The position numbers and the translations under genes are program-made. This document shows positions 34,078-44,186 of a DNA stretch of 64,000 bases, in pieces. The DNA is taken from the NCBI RefSeq assembly GCF_016805305.1, contig NZ_JAERQN010000002.1, positions 372,001-436,000 of the forward strand, written 5' to 3'. Every line of letters starts with the position of its first letter. The first letter of the stretch is position 1. The notes below the pieces were generated by a model. That model had not been told where the DNA came from. It saw only the letters and a program-made list of their open reading frames with translations, and searched no databases. Source of the stretch: Falsiroseomonas ponticola (lineage in GTDB: Bacteria; Pseudomonadota; Alphaproteobacteria; Acetobacterales; Acetobacteraceae).

Positions 34078-34697
34078 GATTGCCGGGCCGCCAGCAGCCG
34101 GTCCTCCGCCAGGCCGGGATCCATCCCGAGCGCCCGCCCCGCCACATCCCGCCCGAAGCCGCCCCGCGCCAGCGCCGCCATCGCCTTGCGGCGTTCCTCG
34201 AGGCCCGGCTCCGCCGGCCCGAAGGGCCCGATCCGCCGGCGGCGGCAGAAGGCCAGCGCCGCATCCAGCTCCGCCTCCTCCCCTTCCGGCAACGCCGCCG
34301 CGGCGGTTTCGGAATCCACGCCCTTGGCCGCCAGGTGCGCCAGCGCCGCGCGGCGGGACTTGCCGCCGCGCAGTAGCCGCCGCGCCCGGCTTTCCGCGAA
34401 GGCCGCGTCATCCACGCTGCCGGTGGCGACCATCTTCCTCGCCACCTCCGCCGCCGCCTGCCTGCCCGCCGCGACGGCCGCTTCCGTGTCCTGCATGCCG
34501 AAGGCTTCCGCCGCGCGCTTCCAGCGATCCACGCGCCGCATCAGCACGCGCCGCAGCCCGGCTTCCGTCGCGGCGAAGCGCGCGAGATGCGCCACCGCCG
34601 CTTCCTGCAGCCGGGCGGCGCTGGGCGGTGGTCCGGGCGGACGCGGTTCTGAGGGGGAATGCCCGGCGCGGGGGTGGCGGCGCCGCTCTTGTGCCAT
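34074..34697 (-). CDS. recX: RecX family regulatory protein
   Basis: 207 residues. Three-helix RecX repeats: AAVAHLARFAATEAGLRRVL then MRRVDRW (first), SVDDAAFAESRARRLLRGGK with KSRRAALAHLAAKGVD (second), and ERRKAMAALARGGFGRDVAG (third). RecX limits RecA filament growth. The N-terminal 28 residues are a Pro/Arg-rich extension; a start nearer residue 29 is possible. It is first in the minus-strand operon with azlC and azlD and is divergent from an ABC-2 permease gene with only 14 bases between starts. Confidence 0.88.
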   Translation of the reverse strand: MAQERRRHPRAGHSPSEPRPPGPPPSAARLQEAAVAHLARFAATEAGLRRVLMRRVDRWKRAAEAFGMQDTEAAVAAGRQAAAEVARKMVATGSVDDAAFAESRARRLLRGGKSRRAALAHLAAKGVDSETAAAALPEGEEAELDAALAFCRRRRIGPFGPAEPGLEERRKAMAALARGGFGRDVAGRALGMDPGLAEDRLLAARQS

Positions 34698-34711
34698 GGG
34701 CTCATTCTGCC

Positions 34712-35530
34712 ATGGTCCGCCCCCTCATGGCGACCCTCGCACCCGACTCCCCCATCGATGCCACCCACCCCGCCTGGCGCGGCTTCCTCGCGCTGACGGC
34801 GCGGGAGACGAAGCGCTTCCTCAAGGTCTGGGCACAGACGCTCGGCGCGCCGGTCGTCACCACGCTGCTCTTCCTCGCCGTCTTCGTCCTCGCGCTCGGC
34901 GAGACGAAGAAGGAGGTGGGCGGCATCCCCTATCTCGAATTCCTTGGTGCCGGGCTGGTGGTGATGGCGCTGGCGCAGAACGCCTTCTCCAACTCCGCCT
35001 CCTCCCTGATCATCATGAAGGTGCAGGGCAACATCGTGGACCTGCTGATGGCGCCACTCCCCCCGGCCGCGCTGCTGGGCGGGCTGGTGGCGGGCGCGGC
35101 GCTGCGCGGGCTTGCCGTCGCGGCGGTGGTGGTGGCGACGATGTGGCCGATCGTCGGCTTCTCCGTCCCCTCGCCGCTCACCGCCCTGGCCTTCGCCGCG
35201 CTGGGATCGACGCTGATGGCGATCCTCGGCGTGCTGGCCGGGCTCTGGGCGCAGAAATTCGACCAGATGGCCACCATCACCAACTTCGTGATCACGCCGC
35301 TCGCCTTCCTGTCGGGCACCTTCTACTCGGTGGAGCGCCTGCCCCCCGCCATCCGCGCGGTGGCGCATGCGGACCCGCTCTTCTGGATGATCGATGGCTT
35401 CCGCGCCGGCATCGCCGGCCATGCGGAGGGCCATACCGCGCTCGACCTGCTGGCGCTCTCCGCCACCACCCTCGCGCTGTGGCTGGTGGCGCTGCGGCTG
35501 GTGCGGCGCGGCTGGCGGCTGCGCGCCTGA
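34712..35530 (+). CDS. ABC-2 type transporter permease
   Basis: 272 residues with six membrane helices. Matches the YadH/NodJ-like ABC-2 family: FLKVWAQTLGAPVVTTLLFL then AVFVLALG, IPYLEFLGAGLVVMALAQNA, IVDLLMAPLPPAALLGGLVA and the signature PLAFLSGTFYSVERLPPAIR. The start could be 34712 (MVRPL) or 34727 (MATLA); neither has a clear ribosome site. No ATPase gene is adjacent on either side, so the partner must be encoded elsewhere. The substrate (lipid, polysaccharide or drug) is unknown. Confidence 0.87.
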   Translation: MVRPLMATLAPDSPIDATHPAWRGFLALTARETKRFLKVWAQTLGAPVVTTLLFLAVFVLALGETKKEVGGIPYLEFLGAGLVVMALAQNAFSNSASSLIIMKVQGNIVDLLMAPLPPAALLGGLVAGAALRGLAVAAVVVATMWPIVGFSVPSPLTALAFAALGSTLMAILGVLAGLWAQKFDQMATITNFVITPLAFLSGTFYSVERLPPAIRAVAHADPLFWMIDGFRAGIAGHAEGHTALDLLALSATTLALWLVALRLVRRGWRLRA

Positions 35531-35683
35531 AGCGGCCGGGCGGCGGCGCGCGCGCCGCGCCGCCGGCGTGATTCTCCCGCGCGCTTGACGAAGCGTCTTT
35601 CGCAACCATCGCGCCCGTGGCCGCGTTGGGTGGCGGATCGCGGGGGGCAACCCCGCGGCGCCACCCCCCGGAGACGCCACGCC

Positions 35684-36331
35684 ATGCTGACCAGCAAGAC
35701 CATCCTCACCATGACCACGGCGGCCGCGCTCTGCGCCGCGCCCGTGCTGGCCTTCGGTCAGACGACGGCGCCGGCGAACCAGGCCCCGCAGACCACGCAG
35801 TCCGCGCCGCGCGATGGCACGCCCGGCAACCCGCCCTCCACCGCCACGCAGCGCGCGCTGGATGCCGTGACGGGCAACCGCACGGATGCGGACGGCACCG
35901 GCAACAACCCGCCCGGCACCGCCGCCGGCCGCGCCATCGACCGCGCCACGGGCAATGCCCCCGGCACCGCGGCGGCGCCCGCCACCGGCGCGGCCGCGAC
36001 CGGCGCCACCACCCCCGGCATGGCGGTGGACAGCATGCGCCTGCGCGAAGGCCGCCGCGCCAGCCAGGTGATCGGCAGCACCGTCTACAACGAGAACAAC
36101 GAAAGCATCGGGGAGGTCGATGACCTCATCGTCCCCGCCGCCGGCGGCCAGCCCGTCGCCGTCATCTCGGTCGGCGGCTTCCTCGGCATCGGCGCGCGCC
36201 TCGTGGCCGTGCCCTATGAGCGCCTGACCCACAATGGGGAGCGCAACCGCTGGATGCTGCAGGGCGCGACCAAGGAAGGCCTGCAGGCCCTGCCGGCCTT
36301 CACCTACGACAACGCGAACCGCCGCGGCTGA
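35684..36331 (+). CDS. secreted PRC-barrel domain protein with GNPPGTA repeats, 215 residues
   Basis: Signal peptide (TMTTAAALCAAPVLAFG) then a disordered region with two copies of a unit like DGTPGNPPSTATQRALDAVT and DGTGNNPPGTAAGRAIDRAT (residues about 45-95). An Ala-rich linker follows, then a PRC-barrel (about 130-205): ASQVIGSTVYNENNESIGEV then DDLIVPAAGGQPVAVISVGG. PRC-barrels of this kind sit in the periplasm and may aid envelope stability; the role is not established. The start MLTSK has GGAGA upstream. The next gene encodes a lipoprotein built of the same repeat, 17 bases on. Confidence 0.85.
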   Translation: MLTSKTILTMTTAAALCAAPVLAFGQTTAPANQAPQTTQSAPRDGTPGNPPSTATQRALDAVTGNRTDADGTGNNPPGTAAGRAIDRATGNAPGTAAAPATGAAATGATTPGMAVDSMRLREGRRASQVIGSTVYNENNESIGEVDDLIVPAAGGQPVAVISVGGFLGIGARLVAVPYERLTHNGERNRWMLQGATKEGLQALPAFTYDNANRRG

Positions 36332-36348
36332 ACGAAAGGCCCGATATC

Positions 36349-36702
36349 ATGAAGCGCACCCTCTTCGCCCTCGCCGCCCTCGCGCCGCTGGTCGCCTGCG
36401 CCAACCCGCAGGATGGCCGGCCGGGCAACCCGCCCTCCACCGCCAGCCAGCGCGCCTATGACCGCGCCACGGGCAGCCCGCCCACCAGCGCCGACGGCAC
36501 GGGCAACAACCCCTCCGGCACCGCGGCCACGCGGGCGCTGGACCGGGCGGCGGGCACCAACACCTCCGGCGCCTATCCGACGCAGTCGGACGGCACGCCG
36601 GGCAACCCGCCGGGCACGGCCGCCCAGCGCGCCTATGACCGCGCCACGGGTTCCAACACCTCCGGCGCCTATCCCGCGAATAGCGGCGGCGTCCGCCAGT
36701 AG
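36349..36702 (+). CDS. small lipoprotein made of GNPPGTA repeats, 117 residues
   Basis: Lipobox LVAC at residues 14-17 follows a hydrophobic leader, so the mature protein starts at Cys 17. The rest is three copies of a repeat of about 20 residues (DGRPGNPPSTASQRAYDRAT, DGTGNNPSGTAATRALDRAA, DGTPGNPPGTAAQRAYDRAT) separated by NTSGAYP-type linkers. The same unit occurs in the PRC-barrel protein just upstream. No known domain. It is probably co-transcribed with the PRC gene and ends at a strong terminator. Function unknown; likely intrinsically disordered in the periplasm. Confidence 0.8.
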   Translation: MKRTLFALAALAPLVACANPQDGRPGNPPSTASQRAYDRATGSPPTSADGTGNNPSGTAATRALDRAAGTNTSGAYPTQSDGTPGNPPGTAAQRAYDRATGSNTSGAYPANSGGVRQ

Positions 36703-36719
36703 CGGCCGCGCCGCCCGGG

Positions 36720-36754
36720 AAGGCCGGTCCCCGCCAGGGGGCCGGCCTTTTTTT
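36720..36754 (+). terminator. intrinsic terminator after the repeat lipoprotein
   Basis: AAGGCCGGTCCCC pairs with GGGGGCCGGCCTT around a GCCA loop (one G-U), followed by a T-run reaching 36754. Rho-independent terminator. Confidence 0.93.
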
Positions 36755-36866
36755 CATGCCGGGCGCTTTTGACCGGCGCCTCTCTTTCGTGCAATTTCCA
36801 CCGCTTCCACGCCCGCCTTGGCGAATGGACGCCCAAGGCCGCGCGGACCGACGGAGGATGGATCCC

Positions 36867-38069
36867 GTGATCCCCGCCCTGATGCCGACCTACAACCGCG
36901 CCGACCTCGCCTTCGAGCGGGGCGAGGGCGCCTGGCTGTGGACGGCGGATGGGCGACGATACCTCGATTTCGGCGCAGGCATCGCGACCTCCAGCCTCGG
37001 CCATGGCCATCCGCACCTGACCAAGGTGATCGCGGAGCAGGCGGCGAAGGTCATGCACGTCTCGAACCTCTACCGGGTGCCGCAGGCGGAGCAGCTGGCG
37101 GCGCGCCACGTCGCGCATTCCTTCGCCGACAGCGTCTTCTTCTGCAATTCGGGCGCCGAGGCGAACGAGGGCATGGTGAAGGCCGTCCGCAAATACCATG
37201 CGGAGCAGGGCCATCCCGAGCGCTTCCACCTGATCTGCTTCGAGGGCGCCTTCCACGGCCGCACCCTCGGCATGCTCTCCGCCACGGGGAACGAGAAGTA
37301 CCTGGCCGGCTTTGGCCCGCCGGTGCAGGGCTTCGACCATGTCCCCTTCGGCAACATGAACGCCGTGCGGGACGCGATCGGGCCCCAGACCGCCGGCATC
37401 ATGATCGAGCCCGTGCAGGGGGAGGGCGGCGTCCGCCCCGCCGATCTCCGCTTCCTGCGCGAACTCCGCGCCGTCTGCGACGAATTCGGGCTGCTGCTGG
37501 CGCTCGATGAGGTGCAGACCGGCATGGGCCGCTCCGGCAAGCTCTGGGCCCATGAATGGGCGGGGATCGAGCCGGATGTCATGTCCTCCGCCAAGGGCAT
37601 CGGCGGCGGCTTCCCGCTGGGCGCCATCCTGGCGAAGGAGAAGGTGGCCAAGTACCTGAAGCCCGGCACGCATGGCACCACCTATGGCGGCGGCCCGCTG
37701 GCCTGCGCCGCCGGCAATGCCGTGCTGGACGTGGTGCTGGCGCCGGGGTTCCTCGACCAGGTCGATCGCGTGGCCCGCGTGCTGTGGCGCGGGCTGCTGG
37801 ACCTGGCCGCGAAGCACCCGGCCGTGATCGCGGGCGTGCAGGGCGCGGGCCTCCTGCTCGGCCTCAAGCTGCGGCCGGAGGTGAATAACGGGGAGATGCA
37901 GGGCGCCGCGGTGGCGGAAGGCCTGCTGACCGTCGCCGCGGGCATGAACGTGCTGCGCCTGGCGCCGCCGCTCATCATCACGGAGGCCGAGGTGGAGCAG
38001 GCGCTCGCGCTGCTCGACCGCGCCTGCCTGCGCATGACCCCGTCGCAGGCGCAGGTCGCGGCGAAGTGA
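36867..38069 (+). CDS. argD: acetylornithine/succinyl-diaminopimelate aminotransferase
   Basis: PLP enzyme of arginine (and lysine) synthesis: N-acetylglutamate semialdehyde + glutamate gives N-acetylornithine. 400 residues. Motifs: [78 protein letters not shown] and PLP Lys 243 in [13 protein letters not shown]. The GTG start at 36867 (MIPALMP) is preferred: GGAGG lies nine bases before it, whereas the ATG nine bases upstream abuts that site, and family members begin with MI.ALMPTY. The stop overlaps argF by GTGA. Confidence 0.95.
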   Translation: MIPALMPTYNRADLAFERGEGAWLWTADGRRYLDFGAGIATSSLGHGHPHLTKVIAEQAAKVMHVSNLYRVPQAEQLAARHVAHSFADSVFFCNSGAEANEGMVKAVRKYHAEQGHPERFHLICFEGAFHGRTLGMLSATGNEKYLAGFGPPVQGFDHVPFGNMNAVRDAIGPQTAGIMIEPVQGEGGVRPADLRFLRELRAVCDEFGLLLALDEVQTGMGRSGKLWAHEWAGIEPDVMSSAKGIGGGFPLGAILAKEKVAKYLKPGTHGTTYGGGPLACAAGNAVLDVVLAPGFLDQVDRVARVLWRGLLDLAAKHPAVIAGVQGAGLLLGLKLRPEVNNGEMQGAAVAEGLLTVAAGMNVLRLAPPLIITEAEVEQALALLDRACLRMTPSQAQVAAK

Positions 38070-39019
38070 GCGTGGCGCTCAAGAGTGTCCCGGGGGGCGG
38101 GAAGGCCGCCCCCCGGCATTTCCTCGAATTGATGGACCATGATGCGGCGACGCTGCGCCGCATGCTGGACCTCGGCGTGCAGGCCAAGCGCGGCCAGGTG
38201 CAGGGCAAGCCGCTGGCCGGCAAGACCGTGGCCCTGATCTTCGAGAAGCCCTCCACCCGCACCCGCGTCAGCTTCGAGGTCGGCATCCGCCAGCTCGGCG
38301 GCGACGCCATCGTGCTGTCCTCGAAGGACATGCAGCTCGGCCGCGGGGAGACGCCGGCCGATACCGCCCGCGTCCTGTCCCGCTACGTCGATGCCATCAT
38401 GCTGCGCACCGACAATGTGGCGAAGATCCGCGAACTGGCGGAACACGCGACCATCCCCGTCATCAACGGCCTCACGGATGTCTCCCATCCCTGCCAGCTG
38501 ATGGCGGACCTGATGACCTTCGAGGAGCATCGCGGCCCGATCGCCGGCCAGGTCGTGGCCTGGACCGGCGATGGCAACAACGTCGCGCAGAGCTTCATCC
38601 AGGCCGCCGCGCGCTTCGACTTCACGCTGCGGCTCGCGACGCCGCCCGAACTCGCGCCCCCCGCCCAGCTCATCGACTGGGCGCGGCGGGAAGGGGCCCG
38701 CATCGAACTCACCGCCGACCCGCACGCCGCCGTCGCCGGCGCGCGCTGCGTGGTGACGGATACCTGGGTCTCCATGTCGGATGAGAAGGGGGAGGCGCAG
38801 ATCAGCCGCCACAACCTCCTCGCCCCCTACCAGCTCAACGCCGCCCTGCTGCGCGGCGCCGCGCCGGACGCCATCGTCATGCACTGCCTGCCCGCCCATC
38901 GCGGGGAGGAGATCACGGACGAGGTGATGGACGGCCCGCAGAGCGTGGTGTTCGACGAGGCCGAGAACCGCCTGCATGCCCAGAAGGGCGTGCTGCTCTG
39001 GGCGCTCGGCGCCGGCTGA
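38066..39019 (+). CDS. argF: ornithine carbamoyltransferase
   Basis: Ornithine + carbamoyl phosphate gives citrulline. 317 residues. Carbamoyl phosphate site [15 protein letters not shown], then [40 protein letters not shown] (HPCQ motif), [20 protein letters not shown] and the ornithine-site [11 protein letters not shown]. The GTG start at 38066 overlaps the argD stop in GTGA. In many alphaproteobacteria hslO follows argF; here hslO is 12 kb away. Confidence 0.97.
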   Translation: MSVALKSVPGGGKAAPRHFLELMDHDAATLRRMLDLGVQAKRGQVQGKPLAGKTVALIFEKPSTRTRVSFEVGIRQLGGDAIVLSSKDMQLGRGETPADTARVLSRYVDAIMLRTDNVAKIRELAEHATIPVINGLTDVSHPCQLMADLMTFEEHRGPIAGQVVAWTGDGNNVAQSFIQAAARFDFTLRLATPPELAPPAQLIDWARREGARIELTADPHAAVAGARCVVTDTWVSMSDEKGEAQISRHNLLAPYQLNAALLRGAAPDAIVMHCLPAHRGEEITDEVMDGPQSVVFDEAENRLHAQKGVLLWALGAG

Positions 39020-39157
39020 ACCGCGGCGGGCCGCGCTTCACCCGCGATTCATTCCCAGGGCGTTAGAATCCGGCGCATCTCCGCCGCCCGGCGGGGACGG
39101 ATACCGCCGGCCGGCGGGGCGGCGCCCCGCGGCCCGGCATGCTGCCGGAGTCGCCGC

Positions 39158-40858
39158 ATGCACCTGCCCGCCCGCCGCTTCCGCCTGCTCTCGGCCATCG
39201 GCGTCCGGACCCGCATCCTGCTGCTGGTCGTGGCCGCGCTGCTGGGCAGCTTCGCCGGCCTTGGCGCCTGGAGCATCCGGACCCTGCACGGGCATGAGAT
39301 GGCCGCGGCCACCCGCCAGCTGGAACGCAGCCTCGACCTGATGACGGCGCTGCTCGGCGATGTCGGCACCACCTGGCGGCTGGAGGGCGGCAACCGCCTG
39401 TTCCTCGGCGACACGCTGATGAACGACAACCACCGCATCCCCGACCGCGTGAAGCAGGGCGGCGGCGGCGTCGCCACCATCTTCGCCGGGGAGACGCGGA
39501 TCGCCACCAACGTCCCCGGCCCGAATGGCGGCCGCGCCGTCGGCACCGCGCTGGGCCCGGGCCCGGCGCTGGACGCGGTCCGGCGGGGGGAGACCTATCG
39601 CGGCCCGGCCATGATCCTCGGCCGCCCGCATGTCACCATCTACCAGCCCATCCGCGATGCCGCGGGCCGCCAGGTGGGCATCATCTTCGTGGGCCAGGAC
39701 CTGGCCACCGCGACCATGATCGTGGAGGCGCAGAAGCGCGACCTGGCGATGGCGGCGCTGGTCCTCGGCGTGGTCGTGGCCATCGCCCTCTGGGCCCTGC
39801 TGCGCCTCTCGCTCCGCCCGCTGGTGGCGCTGGGCGGCGCGGTGCGCGCCATCGGCGCCGGGCAGCTCGCCACCGCGGTGCCCTGCACGGATCGCGGCGA
39901 CGAATTCGGCGATATCGGCCGCGCCGTGCTGGCGCTGCGCGACAGCAATGCGGAAGCGCTGCGCGCCCAGGCGGCGGCGGAAGCCGAACGGCAGCAGGCG
40001 GAAGCGGCGCGCGACGCCGCCCGCCGCACCGCCGCGGACCAGATGGAGGAGGCGGTCGGCGGCATCGCGCAGCAGGTCGCCGGCGCCGCCACCGCCCTGC
40101 TCACCGCCGTGGACGGGGCGGGGGAGGTCAGCCAGCGCATCGGCAGCCGCGCGCGGCAGAGCGCGGAGCGGATCGGCCACGCCACGCAGAACGTCCATGC
40201 CGTGGCCGCGGCGGCGGAGCAGCTCGCCAGCTCGGTCGCGGAGATCACCCGCCAGGTCGCCGCCGGCACCCGCACGGCGCAGGAAGCGGCGGAAGCCGCC
40301 CGCGCCTCCGACACCACCGTGGCCGGGCTGGCGGAAGCGGCGACGCGGATCGGCGACGTGGTGAAGCTGATCAGCGACATCGCGGGCCAGACCAACCTGC
40401 TGGCCCTCAACGCCACCATCGAGGCCGCGCGCGCCGGCGAGGCCGGCAAGGGCTTCGCCGTGGTGGCGCAGGAAGTGAAGGCGCTGGCCAACCAGACCGC
40501 GAAGGCGACGGAGGAGATCGCCAGCCAGATCGGCGCCATGCGCGGCGCGACGGACCAGGCCGTGGGCGCCGTGCGCTCCATCGCCACCGCCGTCGGCCGG
40601 ATGGAGGAGGTGACCGGCAGCATCGCCGCCGCCGTCGAACAGCAGGGCGGCGCGACGCGCGACATCGCCCGCAACGCCGCGGAAGCCGCGCAGGGCACGG
40701 AAGGCGCCGCCGCCGATATCGGCACGCTGGGTGAGGAGATCGCGGCCAGCGCCACGGGCCTCGCCGCGCTGCGCGATGCGGGCGCGGAGGTCGGCCGCCA
40801 GGGCGCCACGCTGCGCGCGGAAGTCGCCAGCTTCGCCGGCCGCATGCGCGCGGGGTGA
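39158..40858 (+). CDS. methyl-accepting chemotaxis protein (copy 1), 566 residues
   Basis: Chemoreceptor of the inner membrane. TM1 is at about 17-38 ([19 protein letters not shown]). A single-Cache periplasmic domain (about 45-185) contains [20 protein letters not shown] and [21 protein letters not shown]2 is at about 195-215 and is followed by HAMP ([20 protein letters not shown]). The signalling domain has the conserved tip region [20 protein letters not shown] then [20 protein letters not shown]. It lacks a C-terminal CheR-docking pentapeptide. The start is supported by a GGAG site. A close paralogue follows. The ligand is unknown; sCache domains often bind small carboxylates. Confidence 0.93.
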   Translation: MHLPARRFRLLSAIGVRTRILLLVVAALLGSFAGLGAWSIRTLHGHEMAAATRQLERSLDLMTALLGDVGTTWRLEGGNRLFLGDTLMNDNHRIPDRVKQGGGGVATIFAGETRIATNVPGPNGGRAVGTALGPGPALDAVRRGETYRGPAMILGRPHVTIYQPIRDAAGRQVGIIFVGQDLATATMIVEAQKRDLAMAALVLGVVVAIALWALLRLSLRPLVALGGAVRAIGAGQLATAVPCTDRGDEFGDIGRAVLALRDSNAEALRAQAAAEAERQQAEAARDAARRTAADQMEEAVGGIAQQVAGAATALLTAVDGAGEVSQRIGSRARQSAERIGHATQNVHAVAAAAEQLASSVAEITRQVAAGTRTAQEAAEAARASDTTVAGLAEAATRIGDVVKLISDIAGQTNLLALNATIEAARAGEAGKGFAVVAQEVKALANQTAKATEEIASQIGAMRGATDQAVGAVRSIATAVGRMEEVTGSIAAAVEQQGGATRDIARNAAEAAQGTEGAAADIGTLGEEIAASATGLAALRDAGAEVGRQGATLRAEVASFAGRMRAG

Positions 40859-40862
40859 AGGG

Positions 40863-40883
40863 CGCGCGCCCCGCCGGCGCGCG
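40863..40883 (+). terminator. hairpin after chemoreceptor copy 1
   Basis: CGCGCGCC-CCGCC-GGCGCGCG, an 8-bp stem five bases past the stop. No T-run. Confidence 0.45.
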
Positions 40884-40956
40884 GGGTGGCGATGTTCAGC
40901 CTGTCTTCATGGCGGCCATGTCATGAAGTCGTGACCTCCCAGAACAGGAAGCTGCC

Positions 40957-42660
40957 GTGATCACGATGATGCGGGGCGCGCTGATGCGCGTGCTCAACCC
41001 CTCCCTCCGCGCCGGGCTGCTGGCCGCGGCGCTGGCCATGCTGACCATCGGCGCCATCGTGCCCATCGCGATCCTGCTCTCCGACAGCCGCGAACAGGAA
41101 CGGCGGCAGGAACAGGAATCCATCCGCGCCAACCTCGCCCTGCTGGCGGAGGTGCTGAAGCCCTTCGGCACGCAGTGGCGGCTGGAGGGGGAGACGCTCC
41201 GGCTCGGCGACACGGTGATGAACGGGCGGCATGAGCTGGTCGATACGGTGAAGCGCGTCACCGGCGGCGTCGCGACCATCTTCGCGGGGGAGGTCCGGGT
41301 GGCCACCAACGTGCTGCGCCCCGATGGCAGCCGCGCGGTCGGCGCTCCCATCGGCCCGGGCCCGGTGCGCGACGCGGTCTATGGCCGGGGCGTGCGGTAT
41401 GAAGGCCGGGTGCAGATCCTCGGCCAGCCGCATCTCGGCGCCTATGAACCGGTGAAGGACGGCACCGGCCGCGTGGTCGGCATGATCGGCGTCGCGGTGC
41501 CGATGGCGGAAGCCGATGCCCGCGCCGATGCGCTGATCCAGCGCGCCATGATGGCCGCGGGGCTGACGCTGGTGCTGGCCGGCGCGCTGATGTGGTGGCT
41601 GCTGCGCCGGTCGCTGCGCCCGCTGCAGGGCCTGGCCGGGGCGCTGCGCGCCATCACGGCGGGCCGGCTGGATGCCGATGTGCCCTGCACGGGCCGGCAT
41701 GACGAACTCGGCGATATCGGCCGCGCCGTCGCCGCCCTGCGGGATGCGACCGCCGTCGCCCAGGCCCAGGCCCGCGCGGCGGAGACCGAGCGCCAGGAAG
41801 CCCAGGCCGCGCGCATCGCCGCCCGCGGCGCCACGGCCGCGCAGCTGGAGGAAGCGGTCGGCGCCATCGCCGGCGAACTCGGCGGCCGCGCCGATGCGCT
41901 GCTGGCCGCGGCCGAGACGGTGGGCGAGGCCAGTGCCCGCACCGCCGCCCGCGCGGCGCAGAGCGCGGGGCGCATCGACCAGGCCACCGGCAACGTCAAC
42001 GCCGTGGCCGCGGCGGCGGAGGAACTCGCCGTCTCGGTGGCGGAGATCACCCGCCAGGTCGCCGAAAGCGCCCGCACCGCGCAGGAAGCGGCCTCCGCCG
42101 CCCGCGCCTCCGACACCACCGTCGCCGGGCTGGCGGAAGCGGCGACGCGGATCGGCGATGTGGTGAAGCTGATCAGCGACATCGCGGGGCAGACCAACCT
42201 CCTCGCCCTCAACGCCACCATCGAGGCCGCCCGCGCCGGTGAGGCCGGCAAGGGCTTCGCCGTGGTGGCGCAGGAGGTGAAGGCCCTGGCGGCGCAGACC
42301 GGCAAGGCGACGGAGGAGATCGCCAGCCAGATCGGCGCCATGCGCGGCGCCACGGACCAGGCGGTGGGCGCCGTGCGCGGCATCGCCGATGCGGTCGGCC
42401 GGATGGAGGAAGTCACCACCAGCATCGCCGCCGCCGTCGAACAACAGGGCGCCGCGACGCGGGAGATCGCCCGCAACGCGGCGGAGGCCGCGGCCGGCAC
42501 GCAGGATGCCGCCGCCGACATCAGCGGCCTGACGGAGGAAGTCGCCGCCGGCGCCGAGGGCATCGCGACGCTGCGGGAGGCCGGCGCCGCCGTCGGCCGC
42601 CAGGGCTCCGCGCTACGGGCGGAGGTGGCGAGCTTCGCGAACCGCCTGCGCGCCGCGTGA
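40957..42660 (+). CDS. methyl-accepting chemotaxis protein (copy 2), 567 residues
   Basis: Tandem paralogue of the previous gene with the same plan: TM1 (about 21-43), single-Cache domain ([40 protein letters not shown]), TM2, HAMP ([20 protein letters not shown]) and signalling domain. The signalling cores are nearly identical, while the sensor domains differ more, which fits divergence of ligand range after duplication. GTG start at 40957, with AGGAA just upstream; two ATG codons follow at once and could also serve. The last 48 bases overlap the end of the convergent membrane protein gene. Confidence 0.93.
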   Translation: MITMMRGALMRVLNPSLRAGLLAAALAMLTIGAIVPIAILLSDSREQERRQEQESIRANLALLAEVLKPFGTQWRLEGETLRLGDTVMNGRHELVDTVKRVTGGVATIFAGEVRVATNVLRPDGSRAVGAPIGPGPVRDAVYGRGVRYEGRVQILGQPHLGAYEPVKDGTGRVVGMIGVAVPMAEADARADALIQRAMMAAGLTLVLAGALMWWLLRRSLRPLQGLAGALRAITAGRLDADVPCTGRHDELGDIGRAVAALRDATAVAQAQARAAETERQEAQAARIAARGATAAQLEEAVGAIAGELGGRADALLAAAETVGEASARTAARAAQSAGRIDQATGNVNAVAAAAEELAVSVAEITRQVAESARTAQEAASAARASDTTVAGLAEAATRIGDVVKLISDIAGQTNLLALNATIEAARAGEAGKGFAVVAQEVKALAAQTGKATEEIASQIGAMRGATDQAVGAVRGIADAVGRMEEVTTSIAAAVEQQGAATREIARNAAEAAAGTQDAAADISGLTEEVAAGAEGIATLREAGAAVGRQGSALRAEVASFANRLRAA

Positions 42661-44061
42661 CAGCACGACCATCCCGATGAGGACGAGGAGCGGCGCGACC
42701 GGCATCAGGTAGCGCTGCTCCACATGCACCGGCAGGTAGACGCCCAGGAACCCGCCGCAGACCAGCCAGGCGCCCAGCAGCGCGGGCAGGCGCCTGTCGC
42801 CCCGCAGCAGCAGCGGCGCCAGCATCGCCGCCCCCGCCAGCAGCAGCGCGATGGCCCGGCTGCCGGACAGCGCGGCCAGCGCCGCCAGCGCCACGGGCGA
42901 TCCCGCCTTCAGCCGGTCCAGGATGGCGTCGATCCGCCCGTACCAGGGGCGCGGGCGGTCGAAGCGCAGATGCAGCTCCGCCACCGCATCCACCGGCATG
43001 AAGCCGATCTGGAACAGCTTTACCGGCGCGCGCACCACCATGGCGCGCAGCATCTCCCCGGGGTGGCGCCGCCAGGCGCGCCAGTAGCGGTCGCCGGCCA
43101 CCGCCGCGATCTCCGGCGCCGTCATGCCGGCGGCGAAGAGCGCGTCATTCATCGCGTCCAGCCCCTGGTAGCCGCGCGGCACGACGTGTTCGCGCACCGT
43201 GCGGTCGAACAGGTCATCGCCATCGAAGACCGGCACGCCGCGCGCCAGCAGCGGCAGCACCGCCTGCACCATCACGATCTGCTTCGTGGTGGACAGCACG
43301 GCATGGCCGCTGCGGCGGAAATTCTCCTCCATCAGCCAGCCCGCGGCCAGCAGCACGGGCGCCAGCAGCAGCCCCGCGCCCAGGATCCGCCGCGCCGCCC
43401 CGCGCCCCGCCGCGATCACCGCCGCGGGCAGGAAGGCCACCACCAGATAGGCCGTCGCCTCCCGCACCAGCAGCCCGATGCCGAGCAGGAGGCCCGCCAG
43501 CGCCACCGCGCGCAGCGACCCGCGTCCCAGCCCCGCCTTCAGCAGCACCAGCCCCGCCCCGCCCGCCAGCGCGCCATAGAGCGCATCCGTCATCACCGCG
43601 ACCTGCATGGCGATGGTGACGCCGGCCGCCGGCATCAGCGCCGCCGCCACCGCCACCCAGCCCCGCAGGCCGAGGGCGAGGGCCACCCGATGCGCCAGCC
43701 CCGCCAGCGCCGCCTGCGCCGCCATCTGGATCGCGACCAGCCCCCAGACCCAGCCCCCCGGCGACAGCGCCTGCAGCGCCGCGATCACCGCCGGGTAGCC
43801 CGGCGTGCGGAAGATCGTCGCCGGGGAGGATGCCTGGCGCAGCAGCGCCTCCCCCGCCGGCAGCGGCCCGGCGCGCAGCGCCTCGGCATAGGCCAGGTAG
43901 CTCGGGCTGTCCGGCGTCATCATCGGGCCGAAGGCCAGCAGCGCCGCCAGCGCCGCCGCCAGCGAGGCCAGCACCACCAGCGCCGTCGCCCCCCAGCCCG
44001 CGCCGCGCGGCGGGGGGCGGAGCAGGGCAGGGGGCGCCGTCATCGCGGGCTGGACATGCAT
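42613..44061 (-). CDS. GT-C-like glycosyltransferase or related polytopic membrane protein, 482 residues
   Basis: About ten to twelve membrane helices. An early loop after the first helix carries the acidic motif [19 protein letters not shown]. This resembles the Asp-containing loop of GT-C lipid-linked sugar transferases (family 39/83 style). A later loop has [20 protein letters not shown] and a soluble stretch ([20 protein letters not shown]). [18 protein letters not shown] near the C-terminus is also typical of that class. No neighbouring sugar genes. The start could be 44061 or 44043 (MTAPPALL). It ends inside the convergent chemoreceptor gene. Confidence 0.65.
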   Translation of the reverse strand: MHVQPAMTAPPALLRPPPRGAGWGATALVVLASLAAALAALLAFGPMMTPDSPSYLAYAEALRAGPLPAGEALLRQASSPATIFRTPGYPAVIAALQALSPGGWVWGLVAIQMAAQAALAGLAHRVALALGLRGWVAVAAALMPAAGVTIAMQVAVMTDALYGALAGGAGLVLLKAGLGRGSLRAVALAGLLLGIGLLVREATAYLVVAFLPAAVIAAGRGAARRILGAGLLLAPVLLAAGWLMEENFRRSGHAVLSTTKQIVMVQAVLPLLARGVPVFDGDDLFDRTVREHVVPRGYQGLDAMNDALFAAGMTAPEIAAVAGDRYWRAWRRHPGEMLRAMVVRAPVKLFQIGFMPVDAVAELHLRFDRPRPWYGRIDAILDRLKAGSPVALAALAALSGSRAIALLLAGAAMLAPLLLRGDRRLPALLGAWLVCGGFLGVYLPVHVEQRYLMPVAPLLVLIGMVVLSRGAQAVREARHLRP

Positions 44062-44186
44062 GGCGGGCGGTCACGGTGCTGTGAAGCCCGGCACCTACCA
44101 TGCGCCCCGCCGCAGGGTCGAGCAGCCGATACACACCGAAACCGTCGCCGCTTTGCGCCGCGCCCATCCGGCCCCATCTTGCGGTC

